Positions 16,240 to 24,793 of a stretch of DNA of 64,000 nt are shown one piece after another (position 1 is the stretch's first letter; every line of letters starts with the position of its first letter). The translations under genes and the position numbers were made by a program. The notes beneath the pieces were generated by a model. It searched no databases and was not told where the DNA came from. It saw only the letters and a program-made list of their open reading frames with translations. Origin of the DNA: Spirochaetaceae bacterium (GTDB lineage: Bacteria; Spirochaetota; Spirochaetia; Treponematales; Rectinemataceae); assembly GCA_025355995.1 (NCBI GenBank), contig JANXYQ010000076.1, forward strand, positions 1-64,000. Reading direction: 5' to 3'.

Positions 16240-17532
16240 ATGCAGTATTTCACGGAAATGGCCGCCTCGCACCGCGAGGCCCTCGACATGATCAGGGCGA
16301 AGTACGGGGAATCCGCGCAGGTCCTCTCCCACAAGACCGTCAGGATGGGCGGCTTCCTCGGCTTCTTCGCGCGGGAAGGCGTGGAGGTGACGGGCTACAT
16401 CCGGCCCGAGCGGGCGCAGGAGCCGAGGGCATCGGCCGAGGCGAGGCCAAGGCCGCAGGATTTCGAGGAGGAGAAGAGGAAGATCCTCGCCCAGGCGAAG
16501 GCCGACCAGGCCCTGCAGCAGGTCCTCGCCGAGATCCAGGGAATACGGGACCGGCTCGACGAGCGGCCCGCGGCAGCCGCCGAGGCCGGCGACCACGAGA
16601 CCATACGGCGCGTCGATGCCCTGCTCGCCCTCAACGACTTCTCGGAGAGCTTCCGCCGCGAGGCGGTGAGCCGGCTGCGGAAGGATTTCTCGCTCGATGC
16701 CCTGGACGACGTCGAGGAGGTCGAATCGGCCGCCCTCGAGTGGGTCGGGGACTCCATCCGGTTGTGGAAGGGGCCGGAAGGGCCCGGCACGCGCGGGTCG
16801 CTCCCGAGGATCCTGGCCCTGGTGGGGCCTACGGGAGTCGGCAAGACCACCACGATCGCCAAGCTCGCCGCCATACACGCAGTCGGGATCGGCGACGCGA
16901 GCGGCGGCTCGCGAAAGCCGCAGTCCGTGAGGATGATCACGATAGACAATTACAGGATCGGGGCGCGGCAGCAGATCGAGACCTACGGCGGGATCATGGG
17001 CGTGCCCGTCTCCTGCGTCGAGACCGCCGAGGACCTGCGCAAGACGATCGCGATGCATTCCGACGCCGATCTCGTCCTCGTGGATACGGTCGGGAAGAGC
17101 CCGAGGGACTCCGTCAGGCTGGCGGAGATGCAGAGGGTGCTGGCGGCCTGCGGGCCGACGGCCGAGACGCACCTCGCGCTCTCGGCGACGACGAAGGCGA
17201 GCGACATGGTCCAGATCATGCGGCAGTTCGAGCCCTTCGACTACAAGGCGGTGGTGATCACCAAGCTCGACGAGACGAACCGAATCGGGAACGCCATCTC
17301 CGCCCTGGCCGAGAGGGGCAAGTCCATTTCGTACATCACGAACGGCCAATCGGTGCCGCAGAACATAGAACTGGCTCGCATAACTCGCTTCTTGATGAAC
17401 CTGGAGGGGTTCCGCGTCGATAGGCCGCGCCTGGAGGCGCGCTACGGCGAGGAGCCCGATGAATCGGAGGGCGGGCGAGAGGGCCGACCCAACAGCCGGC
17501 CCTCTCGCGGGGCCGCAGAGGATTGGAGCTAA
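16240..17532 (+). CDS. flhF: Flagellar placement GTPase FlhF
   Basis: 430 residues. FlhF is an SRP-type GTPase that positions the new flagellum at the pole. The N-terminal part (MQYFTEMAASHREALDMIRAKYG) matches the FlhF B domain. There is a central helical N domain, and the G domain starts at about residue 195 with GPTGVGKTTTIAKLA, followed by IDNYRIGARQQIETY, DTVGKS and TKLDETNRIGN. It starts 3 bp after flhA and is followed by its usual antagonist flhG. Confidence 0.96.
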   Translation: MQYFTEMAASHREALDMIRAKYGESAQVLSHKTVRMGGFLGFFAREGVEVTGYIRPERAQEPRASAEARPRPQDFEEEKRKILAQAKADQALQQVLAEIQGIRDRLDERPAAAAEAGDHETIRRVDALLALNDFSESFRREAVSRLRKDFSLDALDDVEEVESAALEWVGDSIRLWKGPEGPGTRGSLPRILALVGPTGVGKTTTIAKLAAIHAVGIGDASGGSRKPQSVRMITIDNYRIGARQQIETYGGIMGVPVSCVETAEDLRKTIAMHSDADLVLVDTVGKSPRDSVRLAEMQRVLAACGPTAETHLALSATTKASDMVQIMRQFEPFDYKAVVITKLDETNRIGNAISALAERGKSISYITNGQSVPQNIELARITRFLMNLEGFRVDRPRLEARYGEEPDESEGGREGRPNSRPSRGAAEDWS

Positions 17533-17533
17533 C

Positions 17534-18424
17534 ATGGAAGATCAAGCGCAGGCGCTACGCGAATTGATGGGCAAGCGGGCTCCCTCGAACGATAAAAGAG
17601 ACGTCCCGGCTCCCGACCGCGCAAAGAAGACGCGCATAATAGCCGTCGCGTCCGGCAAGGGCGGGGTGGGAAAGACCAACCTCTCGGTCAATCTGGCCAT
17701 CGCATACGCCAAGCTGGGCAAGAAGGTCATCGTCATGGACGCGGACCTCGGCCTCGCGAACGTCAACGTGATGCTCAACATGATCCCCAAATTCAACCTC
17801 TATCACGTGATCCGCAAGCAGAAGACCATGCGCGAGATCATCCTGGACACGGAATACGGGATCCAGATAGTGGCCGGGGCCTCGGGCTTCTCCAAAATCG
17901 CCAACCTGACCGACGAGGAGAGGCAGAGCTTCATCAGCGAGCTCTACACCCTCCCCCAGGTGGACATCATCATCATAGACACGGCCGCAGGCGTTTCGGA
18001 CAACGTGCTCGGCTTCGTGGCGGCCGCCGACGACGCGATCATCGTTACCACTCCGGAGCCGACCGCGATAACGGACGCCTATGGCATCATAAAGATTATC
18101 GCGACCGAGATAGAGAACCTCAACATCGGGCTCAAGCTCGTCGTGAACAGAGTGAAGACGGTCACCGAGGGGCGGCGCGTGGCCGAGCGGATAATCAACA
18201 TCTCGGGGCAGTTCCTAAACCTCAAGGTCGACTATCTCGGTTGCATCTACGACGACCCGATCGTCCCCGCCTCGGTGCTGAGGCAGAAGCCCTTCATTAC
18301 CCAGGATCCCCGGTCGAAGGCCGCGATATCGGTCGCCCATCTCGTCAGCCGCATCGAAAAGACGGATTTCTCGGACGATCCGGGCATAGGCAGGTTCATA
18401 AAGAAGCTCTTCGGGAAGGATTGA
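17534..18424 (+). CDS. flhG: Flagellar number regulator FlhG (FleN/YlxH, MinD-like ATPase)
   Basis: 296 residues from ATG 17534, which has GGAG upstream; the same frame stays open upstream inside flhF. The deviant Walker A GKGGVGKTNL at 41-50 and DTAAGVSDNVL mark the MinD/ParA family. FlhG limits flagellar number by acting on FlhF. The N-terminal DQAQALRELM resembles the helix that in other FlhG proteins activates the FlhF GTPase. In spirochaetes the pair sets the number of periplasmic flagella per pole. Confidence 0.95.
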   Translation: MEDQAQALRELMGKRAPSNDKRDVPAPDRAKKTRIIAVASGKGGVGKTNLSVNLAIAYAKLGKKVIVMDADLGLANVNVMLNMIPKFNLYHVIRKQKTMREIILDTEYGIQIVAGASGFSKIANLTDEERQSFISELYTLPQVDIIIIDTAAGVSDNVLGFVAAADDAIIVTTPEPTAITDAYGIIKIIATEIENLNIGLKLVVNRVKTVTEGRRVAERIINISGQFLNLKVDYLGCIYDDPIVPASVLRQKPFITQDPRSKAAISVAHLVSRIEKTDFSDDPGIGRFIKKLFGKD

Positions 18425-18457
18425 TTGTCGGTCTTTTCGGAGGTTCGATCGGATATA

Positions 18458-18478
18458 TCGAGGAGCGCGGCTCCTCGA
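18458..18478 (+). repeat. Perfect hairpin between flhG and the next gene
   Basis: TCGAGGAGC and GCTCCTCGA (9-bp arms, 3-nt loop). It is followed by a smaller GGCCT/AGGCC hairpin at about 18490-18506 and no T-tract, so it is not an intrinsic terminator. It lies in the 142-bp gap 18425-18566. A weak promoter-like pair (TTGACG 18511-18516, TACTCT 18535-18540, spacer 18) follows. It may be an mRNA processing or stability element within the operon. Confidence 0.4.
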
Positions 18479-18566
18479 CGCGTGGGGAAGGCCTTCGCGA
18501 GAGGCCGAACTTGACGTGGGCCGGGATTTCAGCCTACTCTTAGGCAGATAGGAGGGTCCGGAGACG

Positions 18567-19304
18567 GTGGATAAAGACCTGCGCGCCTCGCTCGTCGCCG
18601 CAGGCGCGGCGACCGCACTCTCCGCCCTCGTCGGCGTGATCGCCGGGGTCGGGTTCCTGACCCTAGTCGCCCGCGCGCTGCTCGGCGGGCTCGCCCTCGG
18701 GGCGACGACGTACGGAGTCCTTTTCCTCCTGCGCGCGACGGTCCCGGGGATCCTTTCGCCCGCAGATCCCGCCGCCGAATCCGAGACCAGCGCCGGCGAA
18801 GACGCCTTAAGGGGCACGAACGTGGATATTGTACTGCCCGGCGAGGCCGTCTCCCCGGAATCCTTCCTCGGCGCGGACGCGTCGCCGCGCTACTTCGCGG
18901 ACCCCGCGATCGCCAAGGAGAGCGGCGCCTCCGCGCTTGCCCAGGAGAGCGGACTCGGCGAGGACGAGGCGAGCGACCTCTCCCCTGTCGACGACGCGAG
19001 CCTGCTCGAGCCGGAGGAGCTCGTAGGCGGTTCGGCCGCCGCGATTCCCTCCGGAGCGGGCTTCGAGAGGGACCGCAGGCCCTCTCCGGGCTTCGAGGAC
19101 CTGGACGTACTGCCCGACCTCGAGGGCTTCAGCGATTCCTTCACAGCGTCAGAATTCAGCTCGGGCGGATCCTCCTCGGAAAGCGGCCCGAAGGGGCGCG
19201 GCTCCCAGGCGGGCTCGACCGCGAGGCCCGGGCAGGAAGGCCTCGATCCCGCTTCCCTCGCGAAAGCCGTGAGAACTATCCTCAAACGAGACCAGAAAGG
19301 GTAA
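18567..19304 (+). CDS. Conserved spirochaete membrane protein between flhG and fliA
   Basis: 245 residues from GTG 18567, preceded by AGGAGG. Residues about 5-57 form two membrane helices. The rest (about 60-245) is acidic, rich in Ser, Ala, Gly and Glu, and predicted disordered, ending in a short basic helix (LAKAVRTILKRDQKG). I do not recognise a domain. A gene of unknown function in this place is also present in other treponemes. Its stop is followed directly by the fliA GTG, so the two are tightly coupled, which hints at a role linked to late flagellar gene control. Confidence 0.75.
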   Translation: MDKDLRASLVAAGAATALSALVGVIAGVGFLTLVARALLGGLALGATTYGVLFLLRATVPGILSPADPAAESETSAGEDALRGTNVDIVLPGEAVSPESFLGADASPRYFADPAIAKESGASALAQESGLGEDEASDLSPVDDASLLEPEELVGGSAAAIPSGAGFERDRRPSPGFEDLDVLPDLEGFSDSFTASEFSSGGSSSESGPKGRGSQAGSTARPGQEGLDPASLAKAVRTILKRDQKG

Positions 19305-20099
19305 GTGAAAATGGTCGAGAACCCGCTACAGCGGTTGACGGAAGACGAGCTCTGGTCCCGCTACAAGATCAAGAAGGATCCCGCGATCAGGGACGCCTTC
19401 ATAAGGCAGTACGCGCCTCTCGTCAAGTACGTGGCCGGCAAGGTCGCCGCGAGCATGCCGAATACCGTCGAATTCGAGGACCTCGTGGGGTACGGAGTCT
19501 TCGGGCTGCTCGACGCAATAGAGAAATTCGACCCCGATAAGAACGTGAAATTCAAGACCTACGCGATCACCAGGATCCGCGGGGCGATATTCGACGAGCT
19601 TCGCTCGATAGATTGGGTGCCGCGCTCCGTGCGCCAGAAGACCAAGGAGATAGAGGACGCCGTCGTGAGCCTCGAGTCCAAGCTCGGCCGCCCGGCTTCC
19701 GACACGGAGATCGCCTCGTCCATGGGCGTGTCCGAGGACGACTTCCTCAAGACGATGCTCAAGATATCGAGCACCTCGGTGCTCTCGCTCAACGACGTCT
19801 GGTACTCGGGGGACGAGACCGACAAGATCTCTATCGGGGAGAGCATAGAGTCCCCCTCCAGCATGAACCCCGACGCCACGGTCGAGCGCGAGGAAGTGAA
19901 ACGCGTGATCGTGCAGGCGATCAACGAGCTGCCCGAGAAAGAGAAAAAGGTGCTAGTCCTCTATTACTACGAGGATCTGACGCTCAAGGAGATTGGCCAG
20001 GTACTGGAAGTAACCGAATCGCGCGTGAGCCAGCTGCACACGAAGGCGATCCTGCGCCTCCGCGCCAAGCTGACCAACCTGCGCAAGGGAATTCTATAA
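19305..20099 (+). CDS. fliA: Flagellar RNA polymerase sigma factor sigma-28 (FliA/WhiG type)
   Basis: 264 residues. The GTG at 19305 abuts the upstream stop; an in-frame ATG lies two codons later. Region 2 ([52 protein letters not shown], described here by its position about 45-110), region 3 (about 120-180) and region 4 with the [23 protein letters not shown] at about 225-245 are all present. It should transcribe filament, chemotaxis and stator genes. A matching promoter-like site is seen at 7389-7415. Confidence 0.95.
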   Translation: MKMVENPLQRLTEDELWSRYKIKKDPAIRDAFIRQYAPLVKYVAGKVAASMPNTVEFEDLVGYGVFGLLDAIEKFDPDKNVKFKTYAITRIRGAIFDELRSIDWVPRSVRQKTKEIEDAVVSLESKLGRPASDTEIASSMGVSEDDFLKTMLKISSTSVLSLNDVWYSGDETDKISIGESIESPSSMNPDATVEREEVKRVIVQAINELPEKEKKVLVLYYYEDLTLKEIGQVLEVTESRVSQLHTKAILRLRAKLTNLRKGIL

Positions 20100-20103
20100 G
20101 GCC

Positions 20104-22089
20104 ATGGCCGCAACTCTCGGCCTGGGCGAAATCGCCACCCTGATGCGGCGGTACCTCGAGGAGGACGGAGCCAAGAAGTCCCTCGTGGTGGAAGGCAGGT
20201 CGGTCGAGGAAGCCCTGGCCGACGCGGCCATACAGCTGGGAGTGCCGCTCAAGAACCTGGAGTTCGAGGTCATAGAGAAGGGGACGCCCGGGGTCCTAGG
20301 GGCGGGCAGGAAGCCCTGGCGCGTCCGCGCCTACCCGACCGTCTCCAAGCGCAAGGTGGAGATGCCCCAGGTCAACGCGGCCGCCGACGATTTTGCCGAC
20401 GCCGCCCCGGTAGTGGAGGTGAAGGACGTCGACGGCGAGTGCTTCGTCCGCCTGGCGCCGGATGGCGCCCTCCTCAAGATCATCCCCCCCCAGGGCAGGG
20501 GAAAGCGAATTTCGGACCGCCAGGCCTTCGACAAGCTCCAATCCCGCGCGGTGAATACCTTCGACGAGGGCCTCGTCAGGGAGGTAGTGAAGCAGGCCTC
20601 GAGCGATTACGTGCGCGTCGGCGAGTTCATATCGAATCCCGCCAACGACGCCCTGATCACCGTGGACATCACCGACCAGGAGATGAAGGGCTTCGTCATC
20701 ATGACCCCTCCCGGACCCGGCGGCTCGGACCTCTCCAAGGACGCCATACTCGCGTTCCTCAGGAACAACCGGATCATACACGGCGTCTCGGAAGCCGCGC
20801 TCCAGGCCATCGAGGACAAGCCGCGCTACCGCGAGCCCCTGCTCGTCGCCGAGGGCACGAGGCCCCAGAACGGGCGCGATTCCTACGTCCAGTACAATTT
20901 CGAGACCGACAAGAACAGGCACCAGCTCCGGGAGGCGGCCGACGGCAGGGTCAACTTCAAGGAACTGGGGCTCATCCAGAACGTAGTCGCCGGGCAGCCC
21001 CTCGCGCGCAAGCTGCCTCCCGAGCAGGGCCAGCCGGGGCGCACCGTGACGGGCAAGATGATCCCCGCGCGCAACGGGAAGGACATGCCCACCCCCATGG
21101 GGCGCAACGTGCACATGGGCGACGACGGAACTACCCTCATCGCGGACATCAACGGCCTCGTAACCTTCATCGGCGGCAAGATAAACGTCGAGGAGATCTT
21201 CACCGTCCCCGGCGACGTCGACCTGAAGACGGGCAACGTCATGTTCCTCGGCACCGTCATCGTCATGGGCAACGTCGAGGACGGCTTCTCGGTCAAGGCT
21301 TCCGGCAACATCGAGGTGCGGGGCTCGGTGGGGAAGTGCGAGATAGTAGCGGAAGGCGACATCATCATCCACCAGGGCGTCGCGGGCAAGGGCGGCGGGA
21401 CGGTGCAGGCCGGCAAGAACATCTGGAGCAAGTTCATAGAGAACACCTCCGTCGAGGCGGGGGAGAACGTGATCGTCTCCGATGGCCTCATCAACACCAC
21501 CATCGTCGCGAACAAGAAGATAATCTGCCAGGGCAAGCGCGCGGCCATCGTCGGCGGGAAGTACCGCGCCTGCGAGGAGATCAACGCGAAGACCCTCGGA
21601 TCGCCGGTGGGCGGGACCGAGACCATCCTCGAGGTGGGCTACGACCCGAAGAGCAAGGAGAAGATGGACGGCCTCCAGGCACAGGCTCTCCAGATCAAGA
21701 AGCAGGCGGAAGAGCTCGACAAGAACATAGCGACGTTGAACGCCACCAAGAAGCAGCGCAAAACCCTCCCCGAGGACAAGGAAGCCATACTCCAGGACTA
21801 CATCATCAGGCGCGAGGAGCTGGTCGCCGAGGTCCGCGGCCTCGCCAAGGAGATAGAGACCATCCAGGCCTACCTGAACGGCCTGAAGACGAAGGGCCGC
21901 ATCAGCGCCTCGAGCCGCGTGTACCCGGGCGTCAAGCTCGTAATCAAGGACGTGAAAGAGGATATCAAGACCGAGCAGAAGGCGATAACGTTCTACCTCG
22001 AGAACCAGATGATCCGAACGACGCGCTACGAAGAGCCGGAGGACGAGATCCTCAAGAAGGGGCCGCCAGATGCCCATAAGGCCGATTGA
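20104..22089 (+). CDS. fapA: Flagellar assembly protein FapA (DUF342)
   Basis: 661 residues. The N-terminal Jag-N-like domain (about 20-80, VVEGRSVEEALADAAIQLG and KGTPGVLGAGRKPWRVRAY) is followed by the FapA/DUF342 domain with a long beta-helix (about 330-510, repeating hydrophobic rungs such as GDVDLKTGNVMF and ASGNIEVRGSVG). A C-terminal coiled coil (about 525-600) and a tail end the protein. In Vibrio, FapA affects polar localisation of FlhF-dependent assembly. The family may bind nucleotides or RNA, which is not proven. Its end overlaps the next gene by 20 bp. Confidence 0.88.
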   Translation: MAATLGLGEIATLMRRYLEEDGAKKSLVVEGRSVEEALADAAIQLGVPLKNLEFEVIEKGTPGVLGAGRKPWRVRAYPTVSKRKVEMPQVNAAADDFADAAPVVEVKDVDGECFVRLAPDGALLKIIPPQGRGKRISDRQAFDKLQSRAVNTFDEGLVREVVKQASSDYVRVGEFISNPANDALITVDITDQEMKGFVIMTPPGPGGSDLSKDAILAFLRNNRIIHGVSEAALQAIEDKPRYREPLLVAEGTRPQNGRDSYVQYNFETDKNRHQLREAADGRVNFKELGLIQNVVAGQPLARKLPPEQGQPGRTVTGKMIPARNGKDMPTPMGRNVHMGDDGTTLIADINGLVTFIGGKINVEEIFTVPGDVDLKTGNVMFLGTVIVMGNVEDGFSVKASGNIEVRGSVGKCEIVAEGDIIIHQGVAGKGGGTVQAGKNIWSKFIENTSVEAGENVIVSDGLINTTIVANKKIICQGKRAAIVGGKYRACEEINAKTLGSPVGGTETILEVGYDPKSKEKMDGLQAQALQIKKQAEELDKNIATLNATKKQRKTLPEDKEAILQDYIIRREELVAEVRGLAKEIETIQAYLNGLKTKGRISASSRVYPGVKLVIKDVKEDIKTEQKAITFYLENQMIRTTRYEEPEDEILKKGPPDAHKAD

Positions 22090-22405
22090 CCTCCAGACTC
22101 TCCTGATGCAGATGTCCCAGGTCGGCCGCGACCAGGCGATCGAGAAGGACGGACCCGTCCTCCAGGCCGGCATCCAAGGGGCCGTAGCCCAAAAGAGGGA
22201 GATCGAGTCCAAGGAGGCGATCCGCCGCCCCGAGGAATCGAAGGACGGGCCTACCGCGATCCGGGACCGCGCTGGGCGATCCCGGGGCCAAGGGGGCAGG
22301 GGCGGCCAAGCGGGGGAGGGCGACGAAGGCCCCGAAGGCGAGGAGAAGAGCGAGGAGATCGTCCGCGACCCGACTCTCGGCAATCGCGTGGACCTATCGG
22401 GATGA
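22070..22405 (+). CDS. Small charged hypothetical protein downstream of fapA
   Basis: 111 residues. The ATG at 22070 lies inside fapA and the end overlaps the next start as ATGA, so it is coupled on both sides. The N-terminal 50 residues look helical (IDLQTLLMQMSQVGRDQAIEK). The rest is Gly/Glu/Arg-rich and probably disordered. I recognise no domain. The overlaps and the conserved context in treponemes support it as a real gene, perhaps an accessory factor for flagellar or polar assembly. Confidence 0.7.
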   Translation: MPIRPIDLQTLLMQMSQVGRDQAIEKDGPVLQAGIQGAVAQKREIESKEAIRRPEESKDGPTAIRDRAGRSRGQGGRGGQAGEGDEGPEGEEKSEEIVRDPTLGNRVDLSG

Positions 22406-23028
22406 GCGCCATAGCCCAATTCTTCCTGCTCGCGGCCATCGAGCTCTCCGGCCTGTTCGTCATCTGGTTCCTCATCAGGTCCAGGCTCAGGCGATATCTC
22501 GAGCTCGAGAACCTGCTCTCGGTCGTGCGCGACGAGGCGCGGGCCCTCGTGCTCGAGCTCAACGAGACCGCCGACCGCAGCGTGACCCTGGTGGAAGACA
22601 GGATGAAGGCCCTGCGCGAGCTCTTGGCCGAGGTGGACCGGCGCATCGGCGTCGAGCGTAGGGTGCTCGAGACCAGGGACGCCGAGAGGGAAGTCTACGC
22701 CAGGCTCAACAAGCGCAGGCCGATCGTCCCCGCGGAAGCCGAGCGGCCTCCCGCCCCGCAGGCCGATCGCGCTCCCGCGCGCGAGCAGGAGCCGATCACC
22801 CTGAGCTTCGGCCCCGCGGCTCCCGAGTCCCGGCCGACGCCCGCGGTGGAGGTGGCGGAGAGCTCGGTGATCCCGCCGAAGACCAGGCGGGAGGAGGCCC
22901 TGGAGCTCCATCGCGGGGGGTTCTCCGCCGACCTCATCGCGGCTCGGACCGGCGCCACCGTCGCCGAGATTGAGCTCCTCGTCGAGCTGGAGGAGAGGCG
23001 CTCCGCGGGCAAGGGGAGCGCTCCCTGA
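22402..23028 (+). CDS. Single-pass membrane coiled-coil protein with C-terminal HTH-like domain
   Basis: 208 residues, starting in an ATGA overlap. It has one N-terminal membrane helix (about 4-26), a basic stretch, a coiled coil (about 30-100), a Pro-rich linker and a C-terminal helical motif, ALELHRGGFSADLIAARTG with VAEIELLVEL. The last part looks like the small HTH-like domain found at the end of DUF2802/DUF6115-type membrane proteins that sit in flagellar operons of other bacteria. That link is from pattern only. A role in polar or flagellar organisation is an inference from context. Confidence 0.7.
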   Translation: MSAIAQFFLLAAIELSGLFVIWFLIRSRLRRYLELENLLSVVRDEARALVLELNETADRSVTLVEDRMKALRELLAEVDRRIGVERRVLETRDAEREVYARLNKRRPIVPAEAERPPAPQADRAPAREQEPITLSFGPAAPESRPTPAVEVAESSVIPPKTRREEALELHRGGFSADLIAARTGATVAEIELLVELEERRSAGKGSAP

Positions 23029-23029
23029 G

Positions 23030-24793
23030 ATGAGCCCCGTAATCGGAATAGACTTCGGGACGACGAACTCCCTCTGCGCCTGGCTGGACGGCGATAGGCC
23101 GTCTATCATCCCCAACGCCCGAGGCTCGCGCTCGACCCCGACGGTCGTGGCCTGCACCGCCAAGGGCGAGACCCTCGTCGGCGAATCCGCGAAGAACCAG
23201 GCCTATATCAACCCGGAGAACACGATCGCCGGAGTCAAGCGCCTCCTCGGGACCGGGAGCCTTCTGTCCATGGGCGGGAAGTCCTGGCGGGCTGAGGAGA
23301 TCGTCGCCCTCGTGCTGGCGGCGCTGAAGCGTGACGCCGAGGATCATCTGGGCCGCGAGGTCCAGGCGGCAGTGATCACCGCGCCCGCCCATTTCTCGGA
23401 CAAGGAGAGGCGCGCCCTATCCGACGCCGGCAAGCTCGCCGGACTGGACGTGATCAGGATCGTCAACGAGCCGACGGCCGCGGCTCTCGAGCGGGCCTGG
23501 CGAAACCCCTCGGGGGAGGCGGGGAAGTCCCTCGTCCTAGTCTACGATTTCGGGGGCGGGACCTTCGACGTCACCATCCTGTCGCGCGAGGGCGCGGATT
23601 GCCGCGTCCTCGCCTCGAGGGGCGACGGCAGGCTCGGAGGGGCCGACCTCGATCGCGAGCTCCGGCGTATTGCCTGGGCCCGCTTCGCCGCCGGGGGACT
23701 GGACCTCGAGTCCGACCGCTTCCTCTCGCAGCAGCTCGCCGAGGCGGCGGAGCGCGCCAAGATAGAGCTTTCCGAGCGCGAGAGCGCCTCCATCGCGCTG
23801 GCCTTCGCGGCCTCGGGCGGGAGGATCGTCCACCCCAGCCTCGATCTGAGCCGGGAGGATCTCGAGGCCATCGCGCTGCCCTACGTCGAGAGAAGCCTCG
23901 CCCTCGTCGAACGGACGCTCCGCGACGCCGGTCTCGGAAGCGGGGACATCGATTCCCTCGTGCTCTCGGGCGGGTCGAGCCGCATTCCCCTCGTGCGGCG
24001 CATGCTCGAGGAACGGCTCTCGCTGAAGCCCGAGGGCGGCGTCAACCCCGAGGAGATCGTGGCGCTCGGAGCCGCGGTCTGTGCCTCCCTTTTCTCGGGA
24101 AAGGGCGAGGCGGGGGATCGCCTGCGCGTACGCGACGTCGTATCGAGGACCTACGGCGTGGAGGTCGACGGAGGGATCTTCATTCCCTTGGTCAGGAAGA
24201 ATAGCCCCGTCCCTTCGACCCATAGCCGCGCTTTCACGACCGTGGCCGACGGCCAGGATTCGGTGGAGATACACGTCCTCCAGGGAGAGAGCAGGGTGGC
24301 TGCCGAGGACCTTTCCCTGGGTAGGTTCCTCCTCGCGGGCATACGTCCGGCGAAGGCGGGAGCTCCCCGCATCAAGGTCGACTTCACGATCGACGAGTCT
24401 GACATGCTTCACGTCGCGGCCGTCGACCTCGAGAGCGGGGCGGAGCAGGCCATCAGCATAGCCGACGTCGGCAGGGGGGCCTCGGACGAGAGCCGAGAGG
24501 AGCTCGCGAGAAAGGTCGCCATCCTGGAAGGCAGGCTCGACGAGCTCATGCAGGGACTCGACCTCGAGCGAGGGCTGCAGTCGGAGATCGGCGACCTTCG
24601 CGCCCGAGCCCGATCGGACCTGCGGGCCTCGGGGAAGGAAGGCGACCTGCGCATGCTCAAGGCCGAGCTGGAGGGGATCGTCGGCGAGCTCCTCGCGAGG
24701 CGGTCGGAAGCCCGTAACGAAGCTCGCGTTGTTAATGATGCTCGCGTCATTAACGGGGCTCGCCTCGCCGGGACCAAAGGGGCCGGTCCTTGA
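23030..24793 (+). CDS. Hsp70 (DnaK) family chaperone, paralogue
   Basis: 587 residues from ATG 23030, one base after the previous stop. The ATPase domain has IGIDFGTTNSLCAW, VNEPTAAALERAW, VYDFGGGTFDVTIL and LSGGSSRIPLVRRML. The beta substrate-binding domain (about 370-490) contains YGVEVDGGIFIPLV and the DESDMLHVAAVD stretch. The lid is short and ends in an Ala-Arg-rich tail without the acidic DnaK C-terminus. It is shorter than housekeeping DnaK (about 640) and has no grpE beside it, so it is likely a specialised paralogue that works with the J-protein encoded next. Confidence 0.9.
   Translation: MSPVIGIDFGTTNSLCAWLDGDRPSIIPNARGSRSTPTVVACTAKGETLVGESAKNQAYINPENTIAGVKRLLGTGSLLSMGGKSWRAEEIVALVLAALKRDAEDHLGREVQAAVITAPAHFSDKERRALSDAGKLAGLDVIRIVNEPTAAALERAWRNPSGEAGKSLVLVYDFGGGTFDVTILSREGADCRVLASRGDGRLGGADLDRELRRIAWARFAAGGLDLESDRFLSQQLAEAAERAKIELSERESASIALAFAASGGRIVHPSLDLSREDLEAIALPYVERSLALVERTLRDAGLGSGDIDSLVLSGGSSRIPLVRRMLEERLSLKPEGGVNPEEIVALGAAVCASLFSGKGEAGDRLRVRDVVSRTYGVEVDGGIFIPLVRKNSPVPSTHSRAFTTVADGQDSVEIHVLQGESRVAAEDLSLGRFLLAGIRPAKAGAPRIKVDFTIDESDMLHVAAVDLESGAEQAISIADVGRGASDESREELARKVAILEGRLDELMQGLDLERGLQSEIGDLRARARSDLRASGKEGDLRMLKAELEGIVGELLARRSEARNEARVVNDARVINGARLAGTKGAGP
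24731..24754 (+). repeat. Perfect inverted repeat at the 3' end of the Hsp70 gene
   Basis: GTTAATGA (24731-24738), 8-nt loop TGCTCGCG, TCATTAAC (24747-24754). It lies within three near-repeats of 18 bp that encode an ARVVND-ARVING-ARLAG series. The AT-rich arms stand out in GC-rich coding sequence, 36 bp before the start of the J-domain gene. It could form an RNA hairpin that tunes translation or transcript ends between the two genes. Confidence 0.5.

Noticed and set aside
20296-23163. 955-codon open frame on the minus strand across fapA and following genes
   Set aside because: Same explanation: antisense shadow of fapA and its neighbours with low-complexity composition.
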